Source: Candidatus Poribacteria bacterium
Lineage (GTDB): Bacteria > Poribacteria > WGA-4E > WGA-3G
Direction of reading: 5' to 3'
Assembly: GCA_003635195.1 (NCBI GenBank)
Contig: PYIY01000099.1
Location: 54,020-118,019 of the forward strand
DNA length: 64,000 nucleotides
Made by a program: the position numbers and the translations under genes. The notes under the pieces were generated by a model. That model was not told the origin of the DNA and did not search any database. It was given only the letters and a program-made list of their open reading frames with translations. Within the stretch, counting starts at the first letter, position 1. Every line of letters starts with the position of its first letter. Shown here in pieces: positions 35,440 through 43,608 of this stretch.

Positions 35440-36498
35440 CTACAGTGTTGGCACTGTCACCGCAATTTCGCGTCCACCGGCATTCGAGGAGTCAATAACT
35501 CCCTGAATGATAACGTTGGTAAGCATCACGCCGTACGGATCAATCGGCGAAGGTTTCCCCTCACGGACAGCGTCAATAAACGCTGAATCTTCTTCGTGAA
35601 ACACGCTTACGGATTCAAACTTCGTGAACTCTTGGTCGAAAATCTCACCGTCTTTATCGCCATAGACGCGTACGCCTTCCTCCGGGCCGCGGACTTCACC
35701 AATACCGAGCCGTAAACCCGCTTTTTTGCCGAGAAAGATGGTTCCACCGAGCGAATCCATATTCATGCACCAGCACGTCTTGAATACCATACGGGCACCG
35801 TTCTCGAAAACCACCCAACCGACCCCAAAATCTTCTACTTCAGTCTCTTTTAGAGCAGGGTTCCATGTATTGTGTAGGCTCAAGTAGTTAGAAGTGATGC
35901 CTGAGACCGCAACAGGTTTCGGATGTCCCATCAGGTAAAGGGCAGTGTCAAGTGCGTAAACACCAATATCCGCAGACGCGCCTAAACCGGCTGTCGCCTT
36001 TCGGATGAAACTTCCACCAGGATTCCCGCGCCGTCGATCCGCAACGGTTTCAACGTAATAAATATCGCCGAGTGTGCCAGCATCAACGATTTCTTTTGCC
36101 TTAATCACTTGCGGTGAATACCGGAGTTTTAGACCGATCATCAAGATTTTATCGTTTTCTTTTGCGGCGCGCCACATTGAAGCAGCAGCGTCCAATGTCG
36201 CCTCCATCGGCTTCTCGCAGAAAACATGCTTGCCAGCATTCAACGCAGCGACGGTCGGTGCTGCGTGCACACCTGTTGGCGTACACACGTATACCGCCTC
36301 AATCTCGTCTATTTTGAGCATCTCATTGTAATCGGTGAACGTGCGTTTGATGCCCCACTGTTCTTTCGCGCGTTCAAGGTTTGCGGGAACAAGGTCGGCA
36401 GCAGCGATGATTTCGGCACCTTCAATGTCAGCAAGCGTTCGACAATGTGCTCCCGATATACCACCCGCCCCTATCAACCCTAATTTAACTGTTCTCAT
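35440..36498 (-). CDS. Gfo/Idh/MocA family oxidoreductase
   Basis: The product is 352 residues. The N-terminal Rossmann start 'LGLIGAGGISGAHCRTL' binds NAD(P), and 'KHVFCEKPME' is the family catalytic Lys motif. GAGGAG precedes the ATG. Such enzymes oxidise sugars, inositols or their phosphates. It is divergent from the zinc alcohol dehydrogenase at 36666, a pairing repeated at 53.8-56 kb, suggesting polyol or sugar oxidation. Confidence 0.9.
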   Translation of the reverse strand: MRTVKLGLIGAGGISGAHCRTLADIEGAEIIAAADLVPANLERAKEQWGIKRTFTDYNEMLKIDEIEAVYVCTPTGVHAAPTVAALNAGKHVFCEKPMEATLDAAASMWRAAKENDKILMIGLKLRYSPQVIKAKEIVDAGTLGDIYYVETVADRRRGNPGGSFIRKATAGLGASADIGVYALDTALYLMGHPKPVAVSGITSNYLSLHNTWNPALKETEVEDFGVGWVVFENGARMVFKTCWCMNMDSLGGTIFLGKKAGLRLGIGEVRGPEEGVRVYGDKDGEIFDQEFTKFESVSVFHEEDSAFIDAVREGKPSPIDPYGVMLTNVIIQGVIDSSNAGGREIAVTVPTL

Positions 36499-36665
36499 TT
36501 ACTTCTCCTCATTGCGTATTATGTTCTTTTCATTTTAATGCGTTTTAGACTTAGAAGTCAAGGGAATTTTCTGGTCTTCCAAACACCGTGCTTCAATCAG
36601 CAATTGACACAATTCCCAACCTATGTTATATTTCAAGCAGACTACTAACTTTTGAGGAGGCTGTT

Positions 36666-37697
36666 GTGAAAGCAGCACAATTTTACGGCGGAAAAGATAT
36701 AAGAGTCGAAACGGTACCAGATCCTACACCTGAAGAGGGGCAAATCCTCGTCCAAGTAGAGGCATCAGGGATCTGTGGCAGTGATCTGCACGGGTATCAT
36801 CACCAACCCGATAAACCCCAATCCCCCCGCATCGGAGGGCATGAATTAGCAGGACTCGTTATTGATATGGGCAAAGGTGTTACCGGACATGAAAAAGGTG
36901 CCCGTGTGGCGGTTGAACCGATTAACCCGTGCAACGATTGTCCGGAATGCTATAACGGCTACTATAATATCTGTGGAAATTTACGGCACGGTGGCGGCGG
37001 CTTTGCAGAGTTTATGGTTGCACGGACAGCAAGCGTCTATTCGTTGCCAGAGAGTGTCTCTGCTGAAGGTGGCGCATTGGCAGAAGTCTACGCCGTAGCC
37101 GTCCACGCTGTCAACAGGGCAATGGTATCACCTGGCGATCGCGTCGCTATTATCGGAAGTGGGCCCGTCGGATTGACAATTGCGCAGGTAGCAGATATAG
37201 CCGGAGCAACCTCTATCGCTATGCTCGGAAAACCAGATGGACCGATACAGATTGCCCATGATGCGGTGGGTGCTGTACCCATCAATGTGGATAAAACAGA
37301 CGCTGTGGAGGCTATCCAAGACTGGAGCGACGGACGTGGCGCAGATGTCGTTTTTGAAGCGGTCGGTGGCACAGCGAACACACTGGAACAAGCGACAGAA
37401 ATCGCAGCGAAACGCGGGCGCGTCTGCATGGTCGGTGGACACCGAACACCACTCACCTTCTCAGAACGGTTCGCACGGAGTCGAGAACTGACAGTCATCT
37501 GGTCCTTCTGTTACGGGAGACGTGGCGGGAAAACCGAGTTCCAAGTCGCTATTGATCTACTCGCCGCTGGTAAACTGGATCCGAACCCGCTTGTCACACA
37601 CCGGTTCGGCTTAGACGATATTAGCGAAGCATTCGCTGTCGCCGCAGGGCGCGATGAGCACGGATCCGTCAAAGTGCTCGTGATCCCTAACAATTAG
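36666..37697 (+). CDS. Zinc-dependent alcohol dehydrogenase family protein
   Basis: The product is 343 residues from a GTG with GAGGAGG five bases upstream. It has the catalytic zinc site 'GICGSDLHGYH' and 'GGHELAG', and a structural zinc site with the cysteines of 'CNDCPECYNGYYNIC'. The nucleotide motif 'IGSGPVGLTIAQVADIAG' is present. This pattern fits threonine/sorbitol dehydrogenase-like members of the medium-chain family. The substrate is not determined. It lies divergently from the Gfo/Idh gene, with a following ThuA gene on the same strand. Confidence 0.9.
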   Translation: MKAAQFYGGKDIRVETVPDPTPEEGQILVQVEASGICGSDLHGYHHQPDKPQSPRIGGHELAGLVIDMGKGVTGHEKGARVAVEPINPCNDCPECYNGYYNICGNLRHGGGGFAEFMVARTASVYSLPESVSAEGGALAEVYAVAVHAVNRAMVSPGDRVAIIGSGPVGLTIAQVADIAGATSIAMLGKPDGPIQIAHDAVGAVPINVDKTDAVEAIQDWSDGRGADVVFEAVGGTANTLEQATEIAAKRGRVCMVGGHRTPLTFSERFARSRELTVIWSFCYGRRGGKTEFQVAIDLLAAGKLDPNPLVTHRFGLDDISEAFAVAAGRDEHGSVKVLVIPNN

Positions 37698-37745
37698 TTG
37701 TCAGTTATCAGTTACCGGTTGTCAGTTATGGAAACCTAAAGGTTT

Positions 37746-37789
37746 GGAAGGTTGGAAGATAGGAAACATGGCGATTCTTCCATCCTTCC
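37746..37789. repeat. Intergenic hairpin
   Basis: GGAAGG-T-TGGAAGA pairs with TCTTCCA-T-CCTTCC around a 16-base loop. It sits upstream of ThuA. No T-run, so it is probably a repeat element rather than a terminator. Preceding bases 37700-37730 hold the short direct repeat TTGTCAGTTAT. Confidence 0.5.
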
Positions 37790-37839
37790 TGTTTTCCACC
37801 CTTCCTAAAAAGTTAAAAATAATGGGAGAAAAGATAAAG

Positions 37840-38475
37840 ATGGCGACTCTTAAATTGCTTATATTTGTCGGGACAGAAGGTATCTATCACGACCACGCCG
37901 GAAACGGACAGTTCCTAACGTCAATGCTTAACAGCACCGACACCATTGAAGCCGATTTCTCGCAAGACTACAATGTACTTGCGGATGGGCTTCAAGCATA
38001 CAACACCGTGCTTTTCTACACCGATGTCGGGGAGCTCACAGCAGCACAAGAGACAGGCCTACTCAACTATATCCGGGCAGGTGGCGGATTTTTCGGGTTA
38101 CATACCGCAGCCGCTTCGTTCAGGGAATCCGAAGGCTACCACGGCATGCTCAACGGGTTTTTCGATGGGCACAGTCCGTATATGGATTTCACCGTCAATG
38201 TGAGCGACTCGAATCATCCGATTACAGAGGGCTTATCTGATTTTGAGGCGACAGATGAACTCTATTACCTGAAGCATAATCCTGACGCATCGCACCATCT
38301 GATGCACGCTTACGACGAGACGAAAGATGAAACGCATGTCATGGCATTTCACCATACGTACGGTGAGGGTAGGGTCTTCTACTTCGCACTTGGGCACGAC
38401 ATGGCAGTACTTGAGAATCCAAGTTTTCAGACGGTTATCCGCCGTGGTGCCTTATGGGCAGGCAATCGGCTTTAG
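37840..38475 (+). CDS. ThuA-like (trehalose utilisation) domain protein
   Basis: The product is 211 residues from the ATG at 37840, with GGGAGA upstream; ATG 37822 is the alternative. The class I glutamine amidotransferase-like fold shows 'GGGFFGLHTAAASF', 'HPITEGLSDFEATDELYYL' and 'GEGRVFYFALGHD', all typical of ThuA. The biochemical role of ThuA is in disaccharide metabolism, where a keto-sugar is processed. It probably works with the dehydrogenases next to it. Confidence 0.88.
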   Translation: MATLKLLIFVGTEGIYHDHAGNGQFLTSMLNSTDTIEADFSQDYNVLADGLQAYNTVLFYTDVGELTAAQETGLLNYIRAGGGFFGLHTAAASFRESEGYHGMLNGFFDGHSPYMDFTVNVSDSNHPITEGLSDFEATDELYYLKHNPDASHHLMHAYDETKDETHVMAFHHTYGEGRVFYFALGHDMAVLENPSFQTVIRRGALWAGNRL

Positions 38476-38577
38476 ATATTTTGGGTTGTGGTGAACGAAT
38501 TAGACTTTATCCGTAGACACGCGAGAATGGCAAAATCTGTATTGATAACCGACCAATATCAAGGATATTCAAAAATC

Positions 38578-38686
38578 GGTTTTTTAGTCCAATTTCGCGC
38601 ACCCAGGCCCGGTAGGTTCGGTTTCCTAACCGAACCGGATCCTGAAAAAAAAGGCGTGAAAACTGACATTTTCTTAAAACTAAATC
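38578..38686. repeat. Palindromic repeat family, intact copy
   Basis: A ~110-bp unit centred on the hairpin GGTTCGG-tttccta-ACCGAACC-type core (38615-38636), flanked by GGCCCGGTA on the left and CCTGAAAAAA and TTCTTAAAACTAAAT on the right. Copies with their centres interrupted occur at 50854-50925 (inverted) and 56577-56755. Confidence 0.65.
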
Positions 38687-38712
38687 GTCCGGATACTGCG
38701 CGTTGTATTTGC

Positions 38713-38742
38713 TTGGATTTTGGAGGGTGAATGGTCTATAAT
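38713..38742 (+). promoter_or_regulatory. Possible sigma70 promoter for the Mod gene
   Basis: TTGGAT at 38713-38718, 18-base spacer, TATAAT at 38737-38742, 92 bases before the methyltransferase start. Confidence 0.45.
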
Positions 38743-38833
38743 AGATTTGTCAGTTACTGTATCTCTGCCGTGATTTCATTTGAAGAAGGATGTGAGCAAG
38801 TTTATAAATCAGAACGATAAGGACAATACATTA

Positions 38834-41800
38834 ATGCCTGAATCAAACCCAACAACCGAAGCACTCAACACCCTCCGCGAAAAACTCCGAGATATGTTTC
38901 ACTTCGCACATAACGACCTCGACTTCGGTATCTTTCGTATCCTCAAAATTAAGCGCGATGAAGTCAATCAATTCATTGATGAAAAGCTGCCCAGCATAGT
39001 AGACGAAGCACTTAGTGGAGTTGCCCAGGCACTTTACGACAGCCAACTTACTAAGGTCAGAGAATTCGTCAATGAATATGGTAGCAAAAGACACAGGGAC
39101 AGTCTTGAAAACATTGCCGAGAGTACGCAACTACTGATAGATTTTCTCCAGACTGAAGGTAAGGAAGAACTCATCGCCCCACTGGAAACAAGCTTGGACG
39201 AACTTAAATCCAACCTTGCTTTCCGTGTCTATAACCACATCCACAGTTTTTTTGAAGGTTACTACCGAGACGGTGACTTCGGTTATAACGACAGGAGTAC
39301 TGCTGCTTACAAGGTGAATTATCCGGACGAAGCGGACTATAACGGGACAGATACCCTCTTTCACTGGAAATGTCGAGACAGTTATTACGTTAAAACAGCC
39401 ACCGGCTTTAATAGTGTCGCCTTTGAGATTGAAGGTAAGCGGATTGAGTATCGGTTAGAAGGAAAGGCAAGCTCCAGTATGGCACAGAACAATAACCGGG
39501 ACGATTTCAAACACTATCGCTTTGACAGGATCGAACCTCCGAAACCTGAAGATTCTGAGCAGACATGGCGCGTCATCCTTCATTTGGCAGAGACTTCTAC
39601 GCTAAAAGCTGAGATATACCGTGAAATGAACGCACAGATTTTCAGTGAAACGGACAACGTGGATATTTATCTCCACGAATCCCCCAAGAGAGGTGAGGAA
39701 CTGGGTAAACCGATTTTTAAGGACCTCGCGAACACTTACGACAAGGTAAACGAGGGCAGATTACAAGGCATCAAAGCGTTGCACATTAACTTAGAAAGTT
39801 ATGCGGGAAAGTTGGCAAGCCATCTTGATTTTAATGACCTCGGAAGAAATAAAATCCAGCGACAAGAAGCACTCCAAGAACGTCCAAGAGTCCATCGATT
39901 CTACACCTTTGATAAAAATCTGAACACCTTCTTTGTTGGCATGGATTCGGATTACTTTATCCACAAGGATTTGGATAGATTCCTGAAAACCGAGCAACGC
40001 CGTTACATCCAAAACACCATCCTTGGTGACTTAGACACACTTTTGAACCTCAGCCCTGAAAATCCCGCGTTCGCTATAGCAACGGCATTTCGCAGCGTCA
40101 CGGATGAAGTGATTGCTCTGCTCGTTGCTGTTGAGACTTTCCAGAAGCAGCTATTTCTAATGAAGAAAAAGGTTGTCTCTACGGATTATCTTATTTCTGT
40201 CGGTAAAATTTTGGAGGCGACAAAAGATGACACTACTGAACGCGAAAAAATCATCTCTCAGATTCTGGAAAACAAGGCGCAACTTACCGACTGGCGCGAA
40301 ACTTTCGGTATTGACATTACAGAGCAGCTGCCATTGCTTGAAGGATTGTATCCGACACTTCCATTGGATACTCAGTACTTCGACGAAGATTTTATTGACA
40401 AGCTTCTTGCCCTGTTTGACGATTTGGAATCACAAATTGATGGTGTATTATTGAACAGTGAAAACTTCCAAGCGTTGCATTTATTGATGGAGAAATACCG
40501 AAACTCCATAAAGTGTGTCCACATTGATCCACCGTACAACACCAACACGAGCGGTTTCCTTTACAAAAATAATTATCAGCATTCCAGTTGGCTAACCATG
40601 ATGGAGAATCGGTTGTCCCTCGCCGAGCAGTTGATGGCACCGGATAGCTGCATTCTTTGCCACATTGATGAGAATGAATATGAAAATCTATTTTATCTGT
40701 TCAATACTCTGTTGATGCAGAACCAAGGGACTATTGTTTGGGATAAAAGAAATCCGGTTGGTGGCACAAATACGATTGCCACACAACACGAATATATTGT
40801 TTGTAATTCTAAAGGAAATGTCAAACTTTACGTCCAGCCTCTCAATCGTGAAGCGATACTCAGAAAATCCGGCTCATTGATAGAAAAGCATAATGGTGTC
40901 ACACAAGAATGCCGCAAGGAGTTCAGAACATGGATAAATAAAAATACAGACTTGAGCGGTGGAGAGCGTGCTTATTCAGAAATTGATGATGAAGGAGAGG
41001 TTTATACAAGTGTTCACATGGGAGCACCAGAAAAACGTACCGATCCAAAATTCTTCCAACCGTTAAAACATCCTGTTACTGATAAACCATGTCCTGTTCC
41101 AGGAAACGGTTTTTCAGGAACACCAGAATTTATGCAGAAATTATTAGCAAAAGGCGAGATTCTTTTCGGTCCTGATGAAACAACACAACCTCGAAGGAAG
41201 TGGTATTTGAAAGAGCGTCTTGTCACTGAATTGTCTTCACTTATACCATCAGGAGAAAAAGGTAAGCATCAAATGGATGCGCTTGGATTAGATTTTCCCT
41301 ATTGTCACCCTGTTAGTCTATATGAGAAATTGGTCTGGTCAGTTACGCCAGAAGGTAAGGGAATTACGCTTGACTTCTTTGCAGGCAGCGGCACAACAGG
41401 TCACGCCGTACTCAATCTCAACAAAATTGAGAAAGAAAAAGGGCAGCGTAAATTTATCCTCGTTGAGATGGGCGATTATTTTGAAAACACCTTGAAGGAA
41501 CGGATCCGCCGCGTCATGTTCTCACAGAATTGGAAAGCTGGTAAACCGGACGCAAAGAACATTGATGGCACTGTTGGCATTGTCAAGTATCAACGGTTGG
41601 AACAGTATGAGGATGTCCTTAACAACCTCACGACTTCACCTCCAGATTACGATGCTAAAGCAGAACTCCCTGTTAAATACCTCTATCGCCCCGAGGAGCA
41701 GCAAATCCGGTTGATAATGGATATGCGCACCCCATTTTCTAATCGTATCACCTACGGCAAAGATAGCACGGAAGGCTTTGTAGATGTCTTGGAAACCTAT

Positions 41801-42103
41801 TGCTATTTAAAGGGACTCCCAATTCAGCGTCGTCTGCGGTTTGATTTTGCTGACCAAGTCTATCGAGTTATTCAAAGTGGTAAACGATTGGTTGTGTTCC
41901 GCAATGTTATTGAGGATATGGGTGATACACTACGGTTGTTGGAAATTCTCGCAGATGAACGGTTAGCGGATGCCACGCAGTTAGACGTTAACTATGATGC
42001 CAATCAAAATGCATTGCGTGAAGGTTCGGACTTGCGGCAGATCCATGTTGTCACTACATCCGATTTTGACACAGGCGCGGTGTGGGATACTGTAGAAGCA
42101 TAA
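38834..42103 (+). CDS. Type III-like DNA adenine methyltransferase (Mod)
   Basis: The product is 1089 residues from the ATG at 38834, with AAGGA ten bases upstream. The catalytic motif IV DPPYN is at Asp565 and the AdoMet motif 'DFFAGSGTTG' at 847-856, so IV precedes I (beta class), as in type III Mod enzymes that make N6-methyladenine. The N-terminal 500 residues form a long, partly helical extension, longer than in standard Mod (about 650 in all). The partner helicase-nuclease Res is not adjacent but is at 47527, after five other genes. The C-terminal ~170 residues probably contain target recognition or protein contact regions. Confidence 0.9.
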   Translation: MPESNPTTEALNTLREKLRDMFHFAHNDLDFGIFRILKIKRDEVNQFIDEKLPSIVDEALSGVAQALYDSQLTKVREFVNEYGSKRHRDSLENIAESTQLLIDFLQTEGKEELIAPLETSLDELKSNLAFRVYNHIHSFFEGYYRDGDFGYNDRSTAAYKVNYPDEADYNGTDTLFHWKCRDSYYVKTATGFNSVAFEIEGKRIEYRLEGKASSSMAQNNNRDDFKHYRFDRIEPPKPEDSEQTWRVILHLAETSTLKAEIYREMNAQIFSETDNVDIYLHESPKRGEELGKPIFKDLANTYDKVNEGRLQGIKALHINLESYAGKLASHLDFNDLGRNKIQRQEALQERPRVHRFYTFDKNLNTFFVGMDSDYFIHKDLDRFLKTEQRRYIQNTILGDLDTLLNLSPENPAFAIATAFRSVTDEVIALLVAVETFQKQLFLMKKKVVSTDYLISVGKILEATKDDTTEREKIISQILENKAQLTDWRETFGIDITEQLPLLEGLYPTLPLDTQYFDEDFIDKLLALFDDLESQIDGVLLNSENFQALHLLMEKYRNSIKCVHIDPPYNTNTSGFLYKNNYQHSSWLTMMENRLSLAEQLMAPDSCILCHIDENEYENLFYLFNTLLMQNQGTIVWDKRNPVGGTNTIATQHEYIVCNSKGNVKLYVQPLNREAILRKSGSLIEKHNGVTQECRKEFRTWINKNTDLSGGERAYSEIDDEGEVYTSVHMGAPEKRTDPKFFQPLKHPVTDKPCPVPGNGFSGTPEFMQKLLAKGEILFGPDETTQPRRKWYLKERLVTELSSLIPSGEKGKHQMDALGLDFPYCHPVSLYEKLVWSVTPEGKGITLDFFAGSGTTGHAVLNLNKIEKEKGQRKFILVEMGDYFENTLKERIRRVMFSQNWKAGKPDAKNIDGTVGIVKYQRLEQYEDVLNNLTTSPPDYDAKAELPVKYLYRPEEQQIRLIMDMRTPFSNRITYGKDSTEGFVDVLETYCYLKGLPIQRRLRFDFADQVYRVIQSGKRLVVFRNVIEDMGDTLRLLEILADERLADATQLDVNYDANQNALREGSDLRQIHVVTTSDFDTGAVWDTVEA

Positions 42104-42189
42104 GAATCGGTCAGAAGAATCTTTGAACTACGCATTTTCATGAAAAATGTGCTGAAAACTAAGTCCCTCTGCTCCAGCACAATTTTTTC

Positions 42190-42259
42190 TTGACAATTGA
42201 TACAACCTTATGTTATAATTAAAAATGTGTTGACATTCAACTCAACTTTATGTTATAAT
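42190..42259 (+). promoter_or_regulatory. Duplicated sigma70 promoters in a 40-bp tandem repeat
   Basis: TTGACA (42190-42195) with 18-base spacer and TATAAT (42214-42219), then TTGACA (42230-42235), 18 bases and TATAAT (42254-42259). The two 40-bp units share CAAC.TTATGTTATAATTA, so spacing and sequence arise by duplication. They lie 18 bases upstream of the XRE start, a short leader, and could be bound by that regulator. Confidence 0.8.
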
Positions 42260-42277
42260 TATGAATGGAGAGAAATA

Positions 42278-42622
42278 ATGGAAACCAAGACGTTTGGACA
42301 AACGCTCAAGGAAATAAGGCGCAGCAAGGGGGTAACCCAACGTCAACTGGCAACTGCAGTGGGTGTGGACTTTTCTTATATCAGCAAAGTTGAGAATGAC
42401 CGGATGCCGCCGCCTGCTGCAGATACCATCGTCAAAATCTGTGAGAAACTCGGTGTACCGTCTGATGAATTATTGGCGATGACAGGAAAGATGCCAACAC
42501 CGGTAAAGGAAGCGATCAGTGAGAACCCGGCTGCACAACAATTCCTACGTGAAGCGCAAACGATGACCCTCACAGATGATGAATGGGGTGCTCTTACACA
42601 ACAACTCAAGAAACTGCGATAG
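42278..42622 (+). CDS. XRE-family transcriptional regulator
   Basis: The product is 114 residues, with GGAGAG before the ATG. The helix-turn-helix is at about residues 8-62: 'LKEIRRSKGVTQRQLATAVG' and 'VDFSYISKVEND'. The tail is a short acidic helix. It is the first gene of the block separated from Mod and probably represses the strong duplicated promoter just upstream. The nuclease gene follows after 16 bases. Confidence 0.92.
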   Translation: METKTFGQTLKEIRRSKGVTQRQLATAVGVDFSYISKVENDRMPPPAADTIVKICEKLGVPSDELLAMTGKMPTPVKEAISENPAAQQFLREAQTMTLTDDEWGALTQQLKKLR

Positions 42623-42638
42623 TAAGGAGAGATGGTAT

Positions 42639-43604
42639 ATGGTTGGGGAACAGATGACTTTATTTCGAGAAAGTGAAAGCGAATGGAATAATGAATCCCA
42701 CAAGTCTAAACTTTCGGAGTGGTCCTACTCCCGCCGCGGTACATTAGAGCAATGTGCTCGGAAGTACTATTATGAATATTACGGCTCGAACTTGCAGAAA
42801 GCCAAGGAGGACCCGCAAAAGAAGAAACTTCGCTTTTTGAAAAAATTGCAGAACCGACACTTACGATCGGGGGACATATTGCATTATGTCATCAGATGGT
42901 ACTTGAAAGAATTTCAACAGGGAAAACAACCGTCACTTGGTCAAGTACTACAATGGGCAAAGAAAGATTTTCGTACAGATATCAAGTATTCTCAACAATA
43001 TGAACACGGATCCCCGCTTTCAGACGATTTTCGCCATCCCAAATTACTATTAGAGTTTTACTATGGGTTGCCGGATGTTAAATCCGTTTGTGCTGATACA
43101 GAAGAACGGCTCGTGACAGCATTGACGAATTTTATAACAAGTCAAAACGTTGCACAATTTCGTGAGGGCGCGCGTAAAGCCTCAGCATTAATAGAAGAGT
43201 CGGCTCGTATGAAAAACGATGATTTTACTTTAAGTGGAAAAGTAGATCTTGTTTATTGGGAAGACGATAGGATTGTGATAGTTGATTGGAAAATCGGAGG
43301 TTCAGGTAATAGTGATGATAGTTTGCAAATGCTTGCCTATGCATTGTGGGCAAAGCAAAAATTTGAATGTCCACTTGATTCTATTATACTTCACAAAGCA
43401 CATTTAGAAGATAATACCGTATCAACGTTTAATGTGAGTGAGAAAGCACTAATGCGGGTTGAGATGCGAATTCTTCAAGACCTCGACCGGATGCGGGAAG
43501 CAGACAAGTACGGGGTTCGAGGGGTTGCAGAGACTTTCACGCCTTGTGCTCAACCGAAAATCTGTGAGATGTGTCAATTTCAAGAAATCTGTCCAAAGGA
43601 GTAA
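42639..43604 (+). CDS. Cas4/AddB-like PD-(D/E)XK Fe-S nuclease
   Basis: The product is 321 residues from the ATG at 42639; AAGGAGAG lies just upstream. The nuclease core is Asp203 ('SGKVDLVYW'), Asp216 and Lys218 ('IVDWKIG'), followed by Gln in 'SLQMLAYAL', the RecB/Cas4 arrangement. One Cys at 39 and a C-terminal cluster Cys309-x2-Cys312-x5-Cys318 make a 4Fe-4S site as in AddB and Cas4. Four bases separate it from the Argonaute gene. It is likely a DNA exonuclease that processes ends or cooperates with the Argonaute. Confidence 0.88.
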   Translation: MVGEQMTLFRESESEWNNESHKSKLSEWSYSRRGTLEQCARKYYYEYYGSNLQKAKEDPQKKKLRFLKKLQNRHLRSGDILHYVIRWYLKEFQQGKQPSLGQVLQWAKKDFRTDIKYSQQYEHGSPLSDDFRHPKLLLEFYYGLPDVKSVCADTEERLVTALTNFITSQNVAQFREGARKASALIEESARMKNDDFTLSGKVDLVYWEDDRIVIVDWKIGGSGNSDDSLQMLAYALWAKQKFECPLDSIILHKAHLEDNTVSTFNVSEKALMRVEMRILQDLDRMREADKYGVRGVAETFTPCAQPKICEMCQFQEICPKE

Positions 43605-43608
43605 CGCT

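Noticed and set aside
38488..38730. 80-residue open frame before Mod
   Set aside because: It spans the palindromic repeat at 38578-38686 and has no recognisable domain.
42278..42622. XRE gene as antitoxin of a toxin-antitoxin pair with the nuclease
   Set aside because: The nuclease has the Fe-S and RecB motifs of DNA-processing enzymes and is coupled more tightly to the Argonaute.
43459..43608. Longer upstream start for the Argonaute gene
   Set aside because: It would overlap the nuclease gene by 146 bases; ATG 43609 has AAGGAG at good spacing.
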